A stretch of DNA of 64,000 bases from an uncultured Aquimarina sp. (lineage in GTDB: Bacteria; Bacteroidota; Bacteroidia; Flavobacteriales; Flavobacteriaceae). Positions 45,417 through 53,081 of this stretch are shown piece by piece. Within the stretch, counting starts at the first letter, position 1; every line of letters starts with the position of its first letter. The position numbers and the translations under genes are program-made. Location of the stretch: the NCBI GenBank assembly GCA_947502885.1, contig CANNBP010000024.1, positions 1 to 64,000 of the forward strand. The letters run 5' to 3'. The notes under the pieces are model-generated. The model ran no database searches. It saw nothing but the letters and a program-made list of their open reading frames with translations, and was not told the DNA's origin.

Positions 45417-47063
45417 TTAGTTAAAAAGAATAGTATCACTATAGTACTTTATACTAGTGTACGGTTGTTTTTGTTGTATACTTTCTTCTATGTCTTCTAT
45501 AAAAAACTGCAATTCTTCTTTTTGATATTCTTTAGGAAATGCCTTACCATTGATTATAATTTGTGGAGTAAAATTAATAGCATTGCCAGCACACCAGATT
45601 TGTTGTTTTTGCAATTCGTTTCTATAAATTTCTTTATCGATAGCCTTATCCCATTTATGTAACCACTTGTTAACGGTCATATCACCATAGATTTCATTCA
45701 TAGCTTGCAAACAGATGGTTTTTCCTTGGGTATTATAGAGATACAATAAGTTTGTAGTAATTTTAACCAAATCACTTTCTTGATCTTCTGGATTTATGTT
45801 AAAACGTATTTTTACCCGTATCGTGTTACAATAGGTATTTAATAGATTATGAATGTGTTGATGTACAGGTTTACAATATCGACAAAAAGGATTCGTAACC
45901 AATACTATTTCTATTGGAGCCTCTGGGTTACCCAATACTATTCCTATATCTTTATCTATATAGGTGTCTAATTGTGGTGACTTTTGTAACAAGCTATCAA
46001 AAACTTCAAAATTTCTCTTAAATCTATTATTCTCTATTTTATCGTTTTTTAAGCTTTTATGTTCACTGATCAATGGTTTTAGATAATACCACGTTAACCA
46101 TACAAATGTTATTATAATAGTGGTAGTACTAAGATCATAGCTCGAAAGACTATAAACAAAAGAGCTGGCAAAAGATGCAATTCCTGCTTGTATCCAAAGT
46201 ATCCCCACAATACTTAAACATAATATACACCATTTCTTAATTACCTTGTATTGATAATATATAGAATAGCCTGTTATAGGTAAGATAAGTATGCTTATGA
46301 TATAGAGTAGCTTAGGGTTTGATAAGAATGCTAGAGTTAACAATATTGATGTCGAAAAATATAAAATGCCAAGATCACTTAGTTTATAACCTTTTAAGAT
46401 TTCGGCTCCTTTGGAACTTAATACAGCATCACAATCCGTTTTTTCATTAGAATCAGAACAAAAGGCATTTCCTAATGTGGTTTGCATCCCTAACTCTTGC
46501 CTAATGATAGTAATACTTATAATACCTCCTATTGCAGAAAGCATAAGGTGACATAAGATGTATATTGAAGTTTCATGTTGGTATATAGTGTAGCCTATTA
46601 GCATTATCAAAATGCTAATTACCACATCTCTTATGGCATTTTTCTTTTTGGTAGTTGTAGTGGCTTTATTTTCCTCAGGAGTTTCTACGGCAATAATGAT
46701 TCCTGTAAATAAGTTTAAGAATTTACTTTCCGTATATATTGCTTTTTGATTTTTACCATTAAAAATAACATAACCTTGTTGTTTGCGTTCTACATACACT
46801 AATTCTTCTCCTTGATTTGTAGTGATTTGTGCAATAAAACTATCTGGAAGTTGCACTAATGTTTCCTTGTCTACGGGAATTTCCGCTGCTATATTTTCGA
46901 TATTAAAATGGTCCATAACACCAGTGATTGCATGCAAACTAGGATATGATGGATGGCTTTGTATCTGAAAACTAAGTTCTTCGGAATCAAAAGAAATTTT
47001 ATTTTTCTTTAATAACTTTTGTACTATGTTAATCAACGTGTATTTTTCACTATTGTCCCCCAT
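45417..47063 (-). CDS. C39-like/VKOR/thioredoxin (DsbA-like) fusion, disulfide-forming membrane enzyme
   Basis: The 548-aa protein has three parts. Residues 1-125 resemble a C39 peptidase fold (SFQIQSHPSYPSLHAITGVMD) but no catalytic Cys is present, so it is probably a binding rather than a cleaving domain, perhaps for GG leaders. Residues 145-335 are a multi-helix VKOR domain with loop cysteines C202 and C211 and the redox pair C279-I-L-C282 (KWCILC). From about 375 a thioredoxin/DsbA-like domain carries C394-R-Y-C397 (NPFCRYC). Electrons would pass from substrate thiols through the thioredoxin domain to VKOR and quinone, making disulfides in the periplasm. Being upstream of two Cys-containing GG-peptide genes on the same strand, it probably folds those peptides. 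Confidence 0.85.
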   Translation of the reverse strand: MGDNSEKYTLINIVQKLLKKNKISFDSEELSFQIQSHPSYPSLHAITGVMDHFNIENIAAEIPVDKETLVQLPDSFIAQITTNQGEELVYVERKQQGYVIFNGKNQKAIYTESKFLNLFTGIIIAVETPEENKATTTTKKKNAIRDVVISILIMLIGYTIYQHETSIYILCHLMLSAIGGIISITIIRQELGMQTTLGNAFCSDSNEKTDCDAVLSSKGAEILKGYKLSDLGILYFSTSILLTLAFLSNPKLLYIISILILPITGYSIYYQYKVIKKWCILCLSIVGILWIQAGIASFASSFVYSLSSYDLSTTTIIITFVWLTWYYLKPLISEHKSLKNDKIENNRFKRNFEVFDSLLQKSPQLDTYIDKDIGIVLGNPEAPIEIVLVTNPFCRYCKPVHQHIHNLLNTYCNTIRVKIRFNINPEDQESDLVKITTNLLYLYNTQGKTICLQAMNEIYGDMTVNKWLHKWDKAIDKEIYRNELQKQQIWCAGNAINFTPQIIINGKAFPKEYQKEELQFFIEDIEESIQQKQPYTSIKYYSDTILFN

Positions 47064-47185
47064 TAGATTTATATTTTTTTGAAATTAGGATAGAAGTTAT
47101 TATTATGAGGTTTTTGCATAATAATCGCGATAAGTATATATTTTGTTTGTTCTTAGAAGTATTAAATTTTTCTTTATATGTGTTT

Positions 47186-47488
47186 TCATAAACTAAGGAG
47201 TGTGTCCACTTGAGGTTTATGTATACCTGTAACACTTATCCAATAAATAAATGATAAGAATGATAGGGCAAGTGTAAAAGAATAAAATGGATCTTGTAAC
47301 AATATGAACGATATACGGTTAGCAAGAATAATTACAAGAAGAACAGCTATCTTACCTATACTTTTATATGTAGAAGCACTAGTTTTTGAATTTGTCTCCT
47401 CTACATCGGATGGGGCCAAAAAAAGGGCAAAAGCAACTATAGACAAATTGACAATACTAATTGAAAAAAACAATAAATACTTTTTCAT
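47186..47488 (-). CDS. Small membrane protein upstream of the VKOR fusion
   Basis: The 100-aa protein has an N-terminal hydrophobic segment (YLLFFSISIVNLSIVAFALF), a polar stretch with SDVEETNSKTSAS, then two more hydrophobic segments (IGKIAVLLVIILANRISFILL and FTLALSFLSFIYWIS). I recognise no family. It lies 122 nt before the VKOR-fusion gene on the same strand and so may be its first operon partner. The opposite-strand frame over the same region is a shadow. Confidence 0.55.
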   Translation of the reverse strand: MKKYLLFFSISIVNLSIVAFALFLAPSDVEETNSKTSASTYKSIGKIAVLLVIILANRISFILLQDPFYSFTLALSFLSFIYWISVTGIHKPQVDTLLSL

Positions 47489-47892
47489 AGGTGTTAAATT
47501 AATTAGGTATTAATAAAAGAGCATGTTACAATGCTTACCGTAGGGTATTTATTCTATAATGCAGGAGGTATAAAACATAACAACAATTCAAAAAATAAAT
47601 CTTAAAAAATTCATATTGATGTTAATTTTTTATCTTTTTGAAAGGTAAATAATGGTGATGAATGAATATATTATAGAATATTCTTAAAAGAAGGTAATGA
47701 AAAGTTATTCAATGCTTTTCTAATTATGTTTTCAAAAAAAGGATTAATTTGTCCATTATCACAAAACCTGAAAACAGAAATCAAAGAAGTTTTATAAGGT
47801 AATTACACTTGGTATTAGAAGGAGGATTATTAAAATGTTCAACTCTTATAGAATATGAACTCAACCTTTAGAACCGTATATGTTATTAAATA

Positions 47893-47975
47893 AAAAAAAC
47901 CGAAACATCTTTTAAAAGATATTTCGGTTTTTAGTTTTTGTACTCCAAGCGGGACAGATATCGAACTTTTTACAT
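47893..47975. repeat. Repeat copy B: hairpin plus tRNA-3'-end-like segment
   Basis: The hairpin is identical to copy A for about 40 nt. It is followed by TTTGTACTCCAAGCGGGACA and ATCGAAC. On the minus strand this reads GTTCGAT...TGTCCCGCTTGGAGTAC and then the hairpin, much like a tRNA T-arm, acceptor end and terminator. No complete tRNA can be folded here. It and copy A are in the same orientation and bracket 43.6-47.9 kb, as attL/attR-type remnants would. Confidence 0.6.
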
Positions 47976-48016
47976 GAAGATTGTAACTTAATCTTACAAC
48001 ATTCTATCACATTACA

Positions 48017-48058
48017 AAATGCCAGTTTTCTATGAAAAATCATAGAAAACTGGCATTT
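48017..48058. terminator. 18-bp perfect hairpin
   Basis: AAATGCCAGTTTTCTATG and its exact complement are separated by AAAAAT and followed by TTTCCTTTTTC on the plus strand. It probably insulates the next gene (48096) from upstream transcription. Confidence 0.7.
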
Positions 48059-48095
48059 CCTTTTTCATCAATCATCTGTAAAAATATACTTCACA

Positions 48096-48986
48096 ATGAA
48101 CACATATTTTGAACATCACGACATACATACTAACCATATTTTTGACTTTGAAACAGAGTGTTTTGTTAGAGACCCTTTAGAATTTAACAAAAAACAAACT
48201 AGAAAAATACTTTCTAAAATCCTGAAAAAACTAGCTCCTTCACCGGAAACTTATATAAAAACATTACGAGAGAATCCTTGTCCTCTTCTTCAAAATTATC
48301 TTATTACTAAGAAATCATCTGATTTTGATTTTTGGTTTGCCCTTAAATTAAGACAGTATCAAATGGAACTAAAGCAAATACCTATATTTCTAAACTACCA
48401 TTTAAAAAACTCATTTAACAATGATAATAAAGCTTTTGGTGAATTTTTAAAGCTAATTATTTTACAGTATAAAAAGGTGTTTTTTAACAAAAGAGTTTCT
48501 AAAAAAGTGAAAGATTATTACAAATTATTTTTCTTGACATTAGAAAATAAGCGTAGTATGACAAAAGTAAGAAAGCCTTTAACCAGTTATGATACTTTAG
48601 CTTTAGTGGCTATTCAGAATAACCCTTTGTATATAAAAAATAGAATAGTCTATTTTATGGATATCTGGTTAGCATTAAAAAAAGAAAACTTTATAGATAA
48701 CCATACTTCCTTTGAAAATTTCAAAGCTATTTTCAAGGAACATCCAATTGATCCTAAAAACCGAATTAAATGGACAGGAACTAATAAAGAACTACAATGG
48801 TTTATAAAATATTTGGCTTATGAGTCTAAAAAAGCAGTTGATCTAGACAAAGATATATGGGTAATAACTATAAAATGCTTTATTAGAAACTGTGGCAAAG
48901 AGTTTACAGAATCACAGTTACGGAATGCATCTGGAAAGCGATTAGATCGAAAAGAGCTAATAGAAGCTATACTCCGTGATCTTTAA
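48096..48986 (+). CDS. Uncharacterised protein, RteC-like C-terminal segment
   Basis: The 296-aa protein is Lys/Phe-rich and probably helical, without signal peptide or membrane segment. The part IKWTGTNKELQWFIKYLAYESKKAVDLDKDIW near residues 225-257 resembles the IKWTG..L..L segment of RteC-type regulators of Bacteroidetes conjugative elements; this is from memory and not certain. The gene follows a strong hairpin and tRNA-like repeat and precedes a recombinase remnant and small accessory genes, which would suit a mobile-element regulator. The N-terminus (HHDIHTNHIFDFE) is His-rich. An unrelated DNA-binding or hypothetical protein remains possible. Confidence 0.5.
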   Translation: MNTYFEHHDIHTNHIFDFETECFVRDPLEFNKKQTRKILSKILKKLAPSPETYIKTLRENPCPLLQNYLITKKSSDFDFWFALKLRQYQMELKQIPIFLNYHLKNSFNNDNKAFGEFLKLIILQYKKVFFNKRVSKKVKDYYKLFFLTLENKRSMTKVRKPLTSYDTLALVAIQNNPLYIKNRIVYFMDIWLALKKENFIDNHTSFENFKAIFKEHPIDPKNRIKWTGTNKELQWFIKYLAYESKKAVDLDKDIWVITIKCFIRNCGKEFTESQLRNASGKRLDRKELIEAILRDL

Positions 48987-49051
48987 ATGTAAGCTTATCT
49001 ATTTATAGGGTAGTTTTATAAGTTTACGAATTAACACTTAAATGAACCAGT

Positions 49052-49150
49052 ATGTTATTTGGATATGCACGTATAAGTACCCCATCTAAGAAGTTTGATT
49101 TGCAAAGGTTTTTTCATAAAAAACACTTAAAAATTTTGGGGAAAAAATAG
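49052..49150 (+). pseudogene. Truncated serine recombinase (resolvase/invertase N-terminus)
   Basis: A 32-codon frame encodes MLFGYARISTPSKKFDLQ followed by a lysine-rich end and a stop. GYARxST plus DLQ is the start of the resolvase catalytic domain, including the nucleophilic Ser (here in RIST). The rest of the domain (about 150 residues) is missing, and I found no continuation in other frames. This is the relic of a site-specific recombinase at the edge of the small-gene array. Confidence 0.7.
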
Positions 49151-49254
49151 TCTTTCAATTTTGTTTGCTAACTTCGGAACAATAAAAAATATGAACCATC
49201 TCATGTCTTAATATTTTTTCGGGTATGGGATGTTTTGTTTTGAAAAAACAATTG

Positions 49255-49689
49255 ATGGAAAAATATTTTAATTACGCATTAGAATTGGCTGGAAATATAG
49301 CTAATCATTTCAATAATAACAATAATTACAATAATGTAAGAGTTTATTGCCCAAATTTTGGGAAGGGTTATTCTGAAGATTTCATAAACGTATTATTGAC
49401 TAATTATGGAAATTATAATCCTACTAATAATGTAACCTTAATTATTGATGCTTCCCATATAAAATTAGAAGAAAAAGCAATGCAACCTCGAGTTGTATTA
49501 CATTACTTACCTCGTCTGAATTTAATTAATATAACAACCGTTTCTGTCGAAGAAGATTTTCCTATCATTATTAATAAAGATAAAATGGGAAATACTACTG
49601 CCGTTGAATTGGCTCTTTATTATTATGAATTATCAAATACTACACAACAATATTATGAAAAAATGATTAAATCTTTAAAGACAAACTAA
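49255..49689 (+). CDS. Uncharacterised 144-aa protein
   Basis: I take the ATG at 49255; an in-frame ATG at 49225 would add ten residues. The protein is Asn/Tyr-rich (FNNNNNYNNVRVYCPNF) and has alternating strand and helix stretches (NVTLIIDASHIK, LNLINITTVSV). No signal peptide or membrane segment is seen, and I recognise no family. It is the first gene of the array of small unrelated genes and ends one nt before a degenerate copy of the array repeat. Confidence 0.5.
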   Translation: MEKYFNYALELAGNIANHFNNNNNYNNVRVYCPNFGKGYSEDFINVLLTNYGNYNPTNNVTLIIDASHIKLEEKAMQPRVVLHYLPRLNLINITTVSVEEDFPIIINKDKMGNTTAVELALYYYELSNTTQQYYEKMIKSLKTN

Positions 49690-49703
49690 TTTCAATAAAC
49701 CGA
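49690..49703 (+). repeat. Degenerate array repeat
   Basis: TTTCAATAAACCGA matches the inner 13 nt (TTCAATAAAACGA) of the array repeat with one change. It lies directly after the stop codon of the 144-aa gene. Confidence 0.4.
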
Positions 49704-49749
49704 AAACCAACCAATAAGACAATATTATTAAAATCAATATAATTAAAGA

Positions 49750-50301
49750 TTGAAAGAATTTTATCATGTTGCAAGAGCTGATATTTCAGAGCTTGACAAG
49801 TTAGAGCTTTATAACAAAGAATTGAATATTGAACTTCCAGGATATTATTCAAATAGGGAGTTCCTAAATAAAAAAAATGAACTATTTCCAGAAGGTTTGT
49901 CTTCGCATGGAAATCAATATTTAGGTAATTATTACGATCCTGATGAAGTTAATAATGAATTCTTAATAGAGTTTGGTATTGAATTGATACGAAGATTAAA
50001 GTATCCAAATTTACCATCAAGATACCAATCAATCTTTGGTTGTCTAAATATAGATGATGCATTGACTATTAAAAACAATCAATTTCGAGGTGAAGGTGAT
50101 ATATATATAGTAAGTTGTAACTCATACTTTGTAGCAGATATGGGATTGCTAAATCAGTCAAGATCAATTTTGGGTTTGGAAATAATAGGAAATAAATACT
50201 GGTCTGGTAATGTTTCTAGTAATCCTTTTTACGAAGTATTAATGAAGCCTCCTGTTAGAATAATAGAAAAAATAGTAACCAAAAGTTCAATAAAACGATG
50301 A
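49750..50301 (+). CDS. Uncharacterised protein, possibly DUF2441-like
   Basis: The 183-aa product starts with TTG (49750); no upstream ATG is available in frame. The beginning FYHVARADISELDKL and later SSHGNQYLGNYY remind me of DUF2441-type proteins, whose function is unknown; confidence in that link is low. It is soluble, with no signal peptide. The last codons (SSIKR and TGA) lie inside the array repeat at 50282-50301, so the 3' end of the gene is set by the repeat. It is a likely member of a cassette-like array. Confidence 0.5.
   Translation: MKEFYHVARADISELDKLELYNKELNIELPGYYSNREFLNKKNELFPEGLSSHGNQYLGNYYDPDEVNNEFLIEFGIELIRRLKYPNLPSRYQSIFGCLNIDDALTIKNNQFRGEGDIYIVSCNSYFVADMGLLNQSRSILGLEIIGNKYWSGNVSSNPFYEVLMKPPVRIIEKIVTKSSIKR
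50282..50301 (+). repeat. Array repeat, copy 1 (consensus)
   Basis: AAAGTTCAATAAAACGATGA. The stop codon TGA of the 183-aa gene is its last three bases, and the next gene starts 15 nt further on. Confidence 0.75.
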
Positions 50302-50315
50302 ATTGTAATAAGTAA

Positions 50316-50534
50316 ATGTCCATATTAGAAAAAATAACTTTTGTCCTCATATTCACTATTTTTATATATTTCTGGAATAAGTTTGTAGTAACAAAGTTGA
50401 TTCAGAGTGTTGTAAAAAAAAAACCAAATAATAAATGGTTATCAAGGAATCAAGAAACAATTATTAAGATATATCAAGGCTTCTTTTGGTCATCACTTTT
50501 ATTGTTAATCATTAGCATGTTATTTAGTAATTAA
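50316..50534 (+). CDS. Small two-helix membrane protein
   Basis: The 72-aa protein has two transmembrane segments (ITFVLIFTIFIYFWNKFVV and GFFWSSLLLLIISMLF) with a basic loop between them (KKKPNNKWLSRNQE). No family is recognised. It starts 15 nt after array repeat copy 1 and is followed near 50549 by a very degenerate version of the repeat. Small membrane proteins in such arrays are often immunity or accessory proteins, but nothing here proves that. Confidence 0.5.
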   Translation: MSILEKITFVLIFTIFIYFWNKFVVTKLIQSVVKKKPNNKWLSRNQETIIKIYQGFFWSSLLLLIISMLFSN

Positions 50535-50564
50535 TCTTAGGTTTCTTAAAAATTTAAATAATCG

Positions 50565-50864
50565 ATGGAAAACTATATTCAATACGCTGGAGGATATCAA
50601 AAAGATAATATCGATTTATCTGATATTAAAAAGGCCATAAAAGATGTTCAGCAAGCAGATGATGAGCACGATGCTTTTTGGGTTTCTGTAATAATAGAAA
50701 ATGAAAATGTAATTGAAACCAATAAAGATTTAAGTCTTTCAATTATTCTGGATGAAGAACAAATGAAGTTTCAAGCTACCAACTGGACAGAAGTTGAGGA
50801 GCTTTTCATTTTATTATTGGATGAAAAATTCATCGATATAAAAAATAAAATAAAAGTTCAATAA
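50565..50864 (+). CDS. Small acidic protein, immunity-like, uncharacterised
   Basis: The 99-aa acidic protein (YIQYAGGYQKDNIDLSDIKKAI, HDAFWVSVI, WTEVEELFILLLDEKF) is soluble and has the look of a small alpha/beta immunity-type protein. I cannot assign a family. Its final codons (AAA GTT CAA TAA) are the first half of array repeat copy 2, and the next gene's ATG lies in the second half, so the repeat spans the whole junction. Confidence 0.55.
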   Translation: MENYIQYAGGYQKDNIDLSDIKKAIKDVQQADDEHDAFWVSVIIENENVIETNKDLSLSIILDEEQMKFQATNWTEVEELFILLLDEKFIDIKNKIKVQ

Positions 50865-50872
50865 AACAATGA
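50853..50872 (+). repeat. Array repeat, copy 2
   Basis: AAAGTTCAATAAAACAATGA has one substitution from copy 1. It contains the stop (TAA) of the 99-aa gene and the start (ATG at 50869) of the next. Confidence 0.75.
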
Positions 50873-51300
50873 GAATTGACCAAAGTTTTAATAGAAAAAT
50901 ATCAATTCTTGAAAGTGCCAAGAGAAGAGTAGTTAAAGAACTTATAGAGTTAATGGGAATTCAATTAGAAAGAAAAGGCTCTGTACCAACTTCTCAACTT
51001 CAAGAAAACATTATAGGTTATGACTTTTCATCTGATAGAGACTCAATTAATTTATACTTATATCATAACAGAAAAAATGATGATTACTATATTAAGTATA
51101 AACAAGGAGGTTTTACTACCAAGATAAGGATTGAAGAAGAAGAGTTTGATAGAATTGTAGCATTATTAGCAATCAGGAGTAGAGCCGATAAAACTGGAAC
51201 AGTATCGGATACTGCATTTAATTTTCATCGTAAAATGAATGAAGATGGTTTTACGGTACCAGAAGATTTTGAGGATACAGATCAAGAAAATCCATTTTAG
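50869..51300 (+). CDS. Uncharacterised 143-aa protein
   Basis: The start ATG lies within array repeat copy 2. The protein begins with a basic helix (FNRKISILESAKRRVVKELIEL), has beta-type segments (SINLYLYHNRKNDDYYIKY) and ends in an acidic tail (FEDTDQENPF). It has no signal peptide or membrane segment, and I recognise no family. About 100 nt of non-coding sequence separate it from the next, degenerate repeat copy. Confidence 0.5.
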   Translation: MRIDQSFNRKISILESAKRRVVKELIELMGIQLERKGSVPTSQLQENIIGYDFSSDRDSINLYLYHNRKNDDYYIKYKQGGFTTKIRIEEEEFDRIVALLAIRSRADKTGTVSDTAFNFHRKMNEDGFTVPEDFEDTDQENPF

Positions 51301-51400
51301 ATCATTATTTGGGGAAATAAACAACTCGGCTACAGTTTATTCCTCTCTAATCCTTGAGTTAGTTAGAGAGTTTAATTTACACTACCGTAAGTTAATAATT

Positions 51401-51420
51401 AAAGTTCAAAATATGCATGG
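51401..51420 (+). repeat. Array repeat, degenerate copy
   Basis: AAAGTTCAAAATATGCATGG keeps the first nine bases exactly. The ATG of the next small gene (51417) again lies at its end, as with copy 2. Confidence 0.5.
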
Positions 51421-51608
51421 AATTATATAAATGTGAATGCCAAAAAAGCAATGGAAAAGTTCTTAAAGGTATGAGCGTAGAAGTCATTACTTCTACTGGA
51501 TTGCCAAAATATGAAAACATTAAAAATGCTGTAGAATGTAAATATGACATTTCACTTAGTAGCATTTCTATAAACACAAACCAATGGGATTGTCAAAAAA
51601 TCTTTTAA
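51417..51608 (+). CDS. Small 63-aa protein
   Basis: The gene starts at the end of one degenerate repeat and stops 3 nt before the next clean copy, which supports its being a real cassette gene in spite of its size. The product has three Cys (KCEC and DC near the C-terminus). The middle (VEVITSTGLPKYENIKNAVECKYDISLSSI) reads like a compact alpha/beta unit. No family is recognised. Confidence 0.45.
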   Translation: MELYKCECQKSNGKVLKGMSVEVITSTGLPKYENIKNAVECKYDISLSSISINTNQWDCQKIF

Positions 51609-51611
51609 ATT

Positions 51612-51631
51612 AAAGTTCAATAAACCGATAA
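51612..51631 (+). repeat. Array repeat, copy 3
   Basis: AAAGTTCAATAAACCGATAA has two substitutions from copy 1. It begins 3 nt after the stop of the 63-aa gene. Confidence 0.7.
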
Positions 51632-51723
51632 ATTAAAGATTAAATTATCCTAATAAAAATACATTGAAAAGAAAGGACACAACATCCTTTATTCTATTGT
51701 CATCTATTATTTAAGAAGAACCT

Positions 51724-52353
51724 ATGGAACCACCACATATAATGATAAATATTCCGGATACTTTTCCAGATGTAGTTGTCGAGAAAATTACTTCTGATAT
51801 GAAATCTGAAAGGTTAAACCTGAAAGTAAATAAAGTTCTTAACGAACCTATGATGGCAGTAGAATTAACTATTCCTGCTCTCATTGCTATATTTATTGCA
51901 CAAAGTTATTTCGGCGGATTTTTATCAGAACTGGGAAAAGATCATTATTTGATATTTAAAAAATGGCTAAAGAAAACTGCTCTTGATAGTCGAAAAATTA
52001 ATGTTGTTACTTTAACTGCAAGTCAATCAACCGAAAAAATTGACAAATCTAATACCCAATCTAAAGCATTCTCTTTGCATTTAAAAACAAAGGATAATAA
52101 ACAAATAAAATTATTATTCGATTTAAACTTGGAAGATGCGATTTGGGAAAAAGCAATTGACAATATGATAGACTTAATTCACAATAATTATGAAAATTAT
52201 CCAAATGATGAACTGACAACGAAAATTGCGGAATTGAATACTCACAGACCAGATATCTATGCAATAATAAACCCAGATACCGAAAAATGGGAATATTTTG
52301 ACCATATGATGTTGCTCATCCGCCAAAAAGAAATGAATAAAAACGAAAGATAA
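51724..52353 (+). CDS. Uncharacterised protein with one membrane segment
   Basis: The 209-aa protein has one hydrophobic segment near residues 49-68 (TIPALIAIFIAQSYFGGFL) and a soluble C-terminal part with the repeated theme KxxNKQIKLLFDLNLEDAIWEKAID, and it ends basic. I recognise no family. The N-terminal part is short, so it is probably a single-pass or membrane-associated protein. It lies between array repeat copies 3 and 4, with non-coding stretches of about 90 nt on both sides. Confidence 0.5.
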   Translation: MEPPHIMINIPDTFPDVVVEKITSDMKSERLNLKVNKVLNEPMMAVELTIPALIAIFIAQSYFGGFLSELGKDHYLIFKKWLKKTALDSRKINVVTLTASQSTEKIDKSNTQSKAFSLHLKTKDNKQIKLLFDLNLEDAIWEKAIDNMIDLIHNNYENYPNDELTTKIAELNTHRPDIYAIINPDTEKWEYFDHMMLLIRQKEMNKNER

Positions 52354-52449
52354 CAATGCATTCTATGAAAAGTCTTACTCCAGTTCTTAATCGAAAATAC
52401 ATTAACTTTATTCCTGTAGCTGATGGTTGTTATACGAAATCATTACATA

Positions 52450-52469
52450 AAAGTTCAGTAAACGGATGA
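52450..52469 (+). repeat. Array repeat, copy 4
   Basis: AAAGTTCAGTAAACGGATGA has three substitutions from copy 1. The start codon of the 41-aa gene (52466) is inside it. Confidence 0.7.
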
Positions 52470-52591
52470 TTGAAACACTACTCGATTTAATTGCAGAGAT
52501 AATTAAAAGCAATAAAAGGTTATCAGTAATACTTGCAATTCTGATTCTACTTTTATTTATAGGGTATTTAATTTACACTAAAGTTCAATAA
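52466..52591 (+). CDS. 41-aa single-pass membrane peptide bounded by two array repeats
   Basis: A 42-codon frame starts with the ATG inside repeat copy 4 and stops with the TAA inside copy 5, ending Lys-Val-Gln-stop exactly as the 99-aa gene does. The product is a short amphipathic N-terminus (ETLLDLIAEIIKSNKR) followed by one transmembrane helix (VILAILILLLFIGYLIY). The precise fit to two repeats makes it a convincing minimal cassette. It could be a small regulatory or toxic membrane peptide; function is unknown. Confidence 0.5.
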   Translation: MIETLLDLIAEIIKSNKRLSVILAILILLLFIGYLIYTKVQ

Positions 52592-52599
52592 AACGATTA
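52580..52599 (+). repeat. Array repeat, copy 5
   Basis: AAAGTTCAATAAAACGATTA has one substitution from copy 1. It is 130 bp after copy 4 and joins the 41-aa gene to a gene fragment that lacks a start codon. Confidence 0.75.
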
Positions 52600-52848
52600 C
52601 TCACGTATTGGCAAAATAAGAATGCAAAGTTCTACTCAAATGATATTTATATTATAGACGTAACCCATTTAGTAGATAACTTAACAATGGCATCCTCCAA
52701 AGAAGTCGATTTGTTGACGTCACGAATTAAAAAATTTAGTTCTGAGTATAAAGTGTTTTTCCAAAGTGGTATAAAGAATAATCCAGAACTGAATGAAGAA
52801 GATTGTATTAGGTCTCTAAAAAGTAAAGGGTATTTAGTGTATAAATAG
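52582..52848 (+). pseudogene. 3' fragment of an unknown gene joined at the array repeat
   Basis: A frame open from 52582 (a stop lies just before it, at 52579) runs 88 codons to TAG at 52848. It reads naturally as protein (YSNDIYIIDVTHLVDNLT, VDLLTSRIKKFSSEYKVFFQ, EEDCIRSLKSKGYLVYK) but has no start codon near its 5' end. The only ATG is at 52688, in the middle. It looks like the C-terminal part of a larger gene whose 5' part was replaced by the repeat and the 41-aa cassette. The family is not recognised. Confidence 0.5.
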
Positions 52849-53081
52849 TTATGATGCAAAATTTAACAATAAAGGATTTAATTGTAAATTTAAAACATTG
52901 AATTTTCCCTCATCTTGTCTTTTTTCTTTTCAAAGGTTTGATCAATAATTATACAAAGAATGCTATATAATAGAGAACATACTGTACAGTATTCTCCCTA
53001 ATGTTCTTATAAATTTAGATACGGTAAAAATAGAAAACCTTGACTTATTTATATGTTTTATTAAATTCTCAATAAACTACG

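Larger units (their letters stand above)
47489..48095. other. Gap between the peptide island and the accessory region
   Basis: 47489-47890 shows only AT-rich DNA without a credible gene. It is followed by repeat copy B (47893-47975) and a strong hairpin (48017-48058). The stretch divides the peptide cluster from the mobile-element-like genes. Confidence 0.6.

Noticed and set aside
47304..47513. A plus-strand frame opposite the small membrane-protein gene
   Set aside because: The minus-strand frame has transmembrane-type composition and operon context; this one does not.
47930..47975. A tRNA gene on the minus strand
   Set aside because: Only a T-arm/acceptor-like segment is visible; no D-arm, anticodon arm or matching 5' acceptor strand can be found.
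49690..52599. Classical integron with attC sites, or a CRISPR array
   Set aside because: The repeat is only about 20 nt, does not fit GTTRRRY/RYYYAAC and forms no palindrome; intervals are 130-840 nt and contain genes, so they are not CRISPR spacers.
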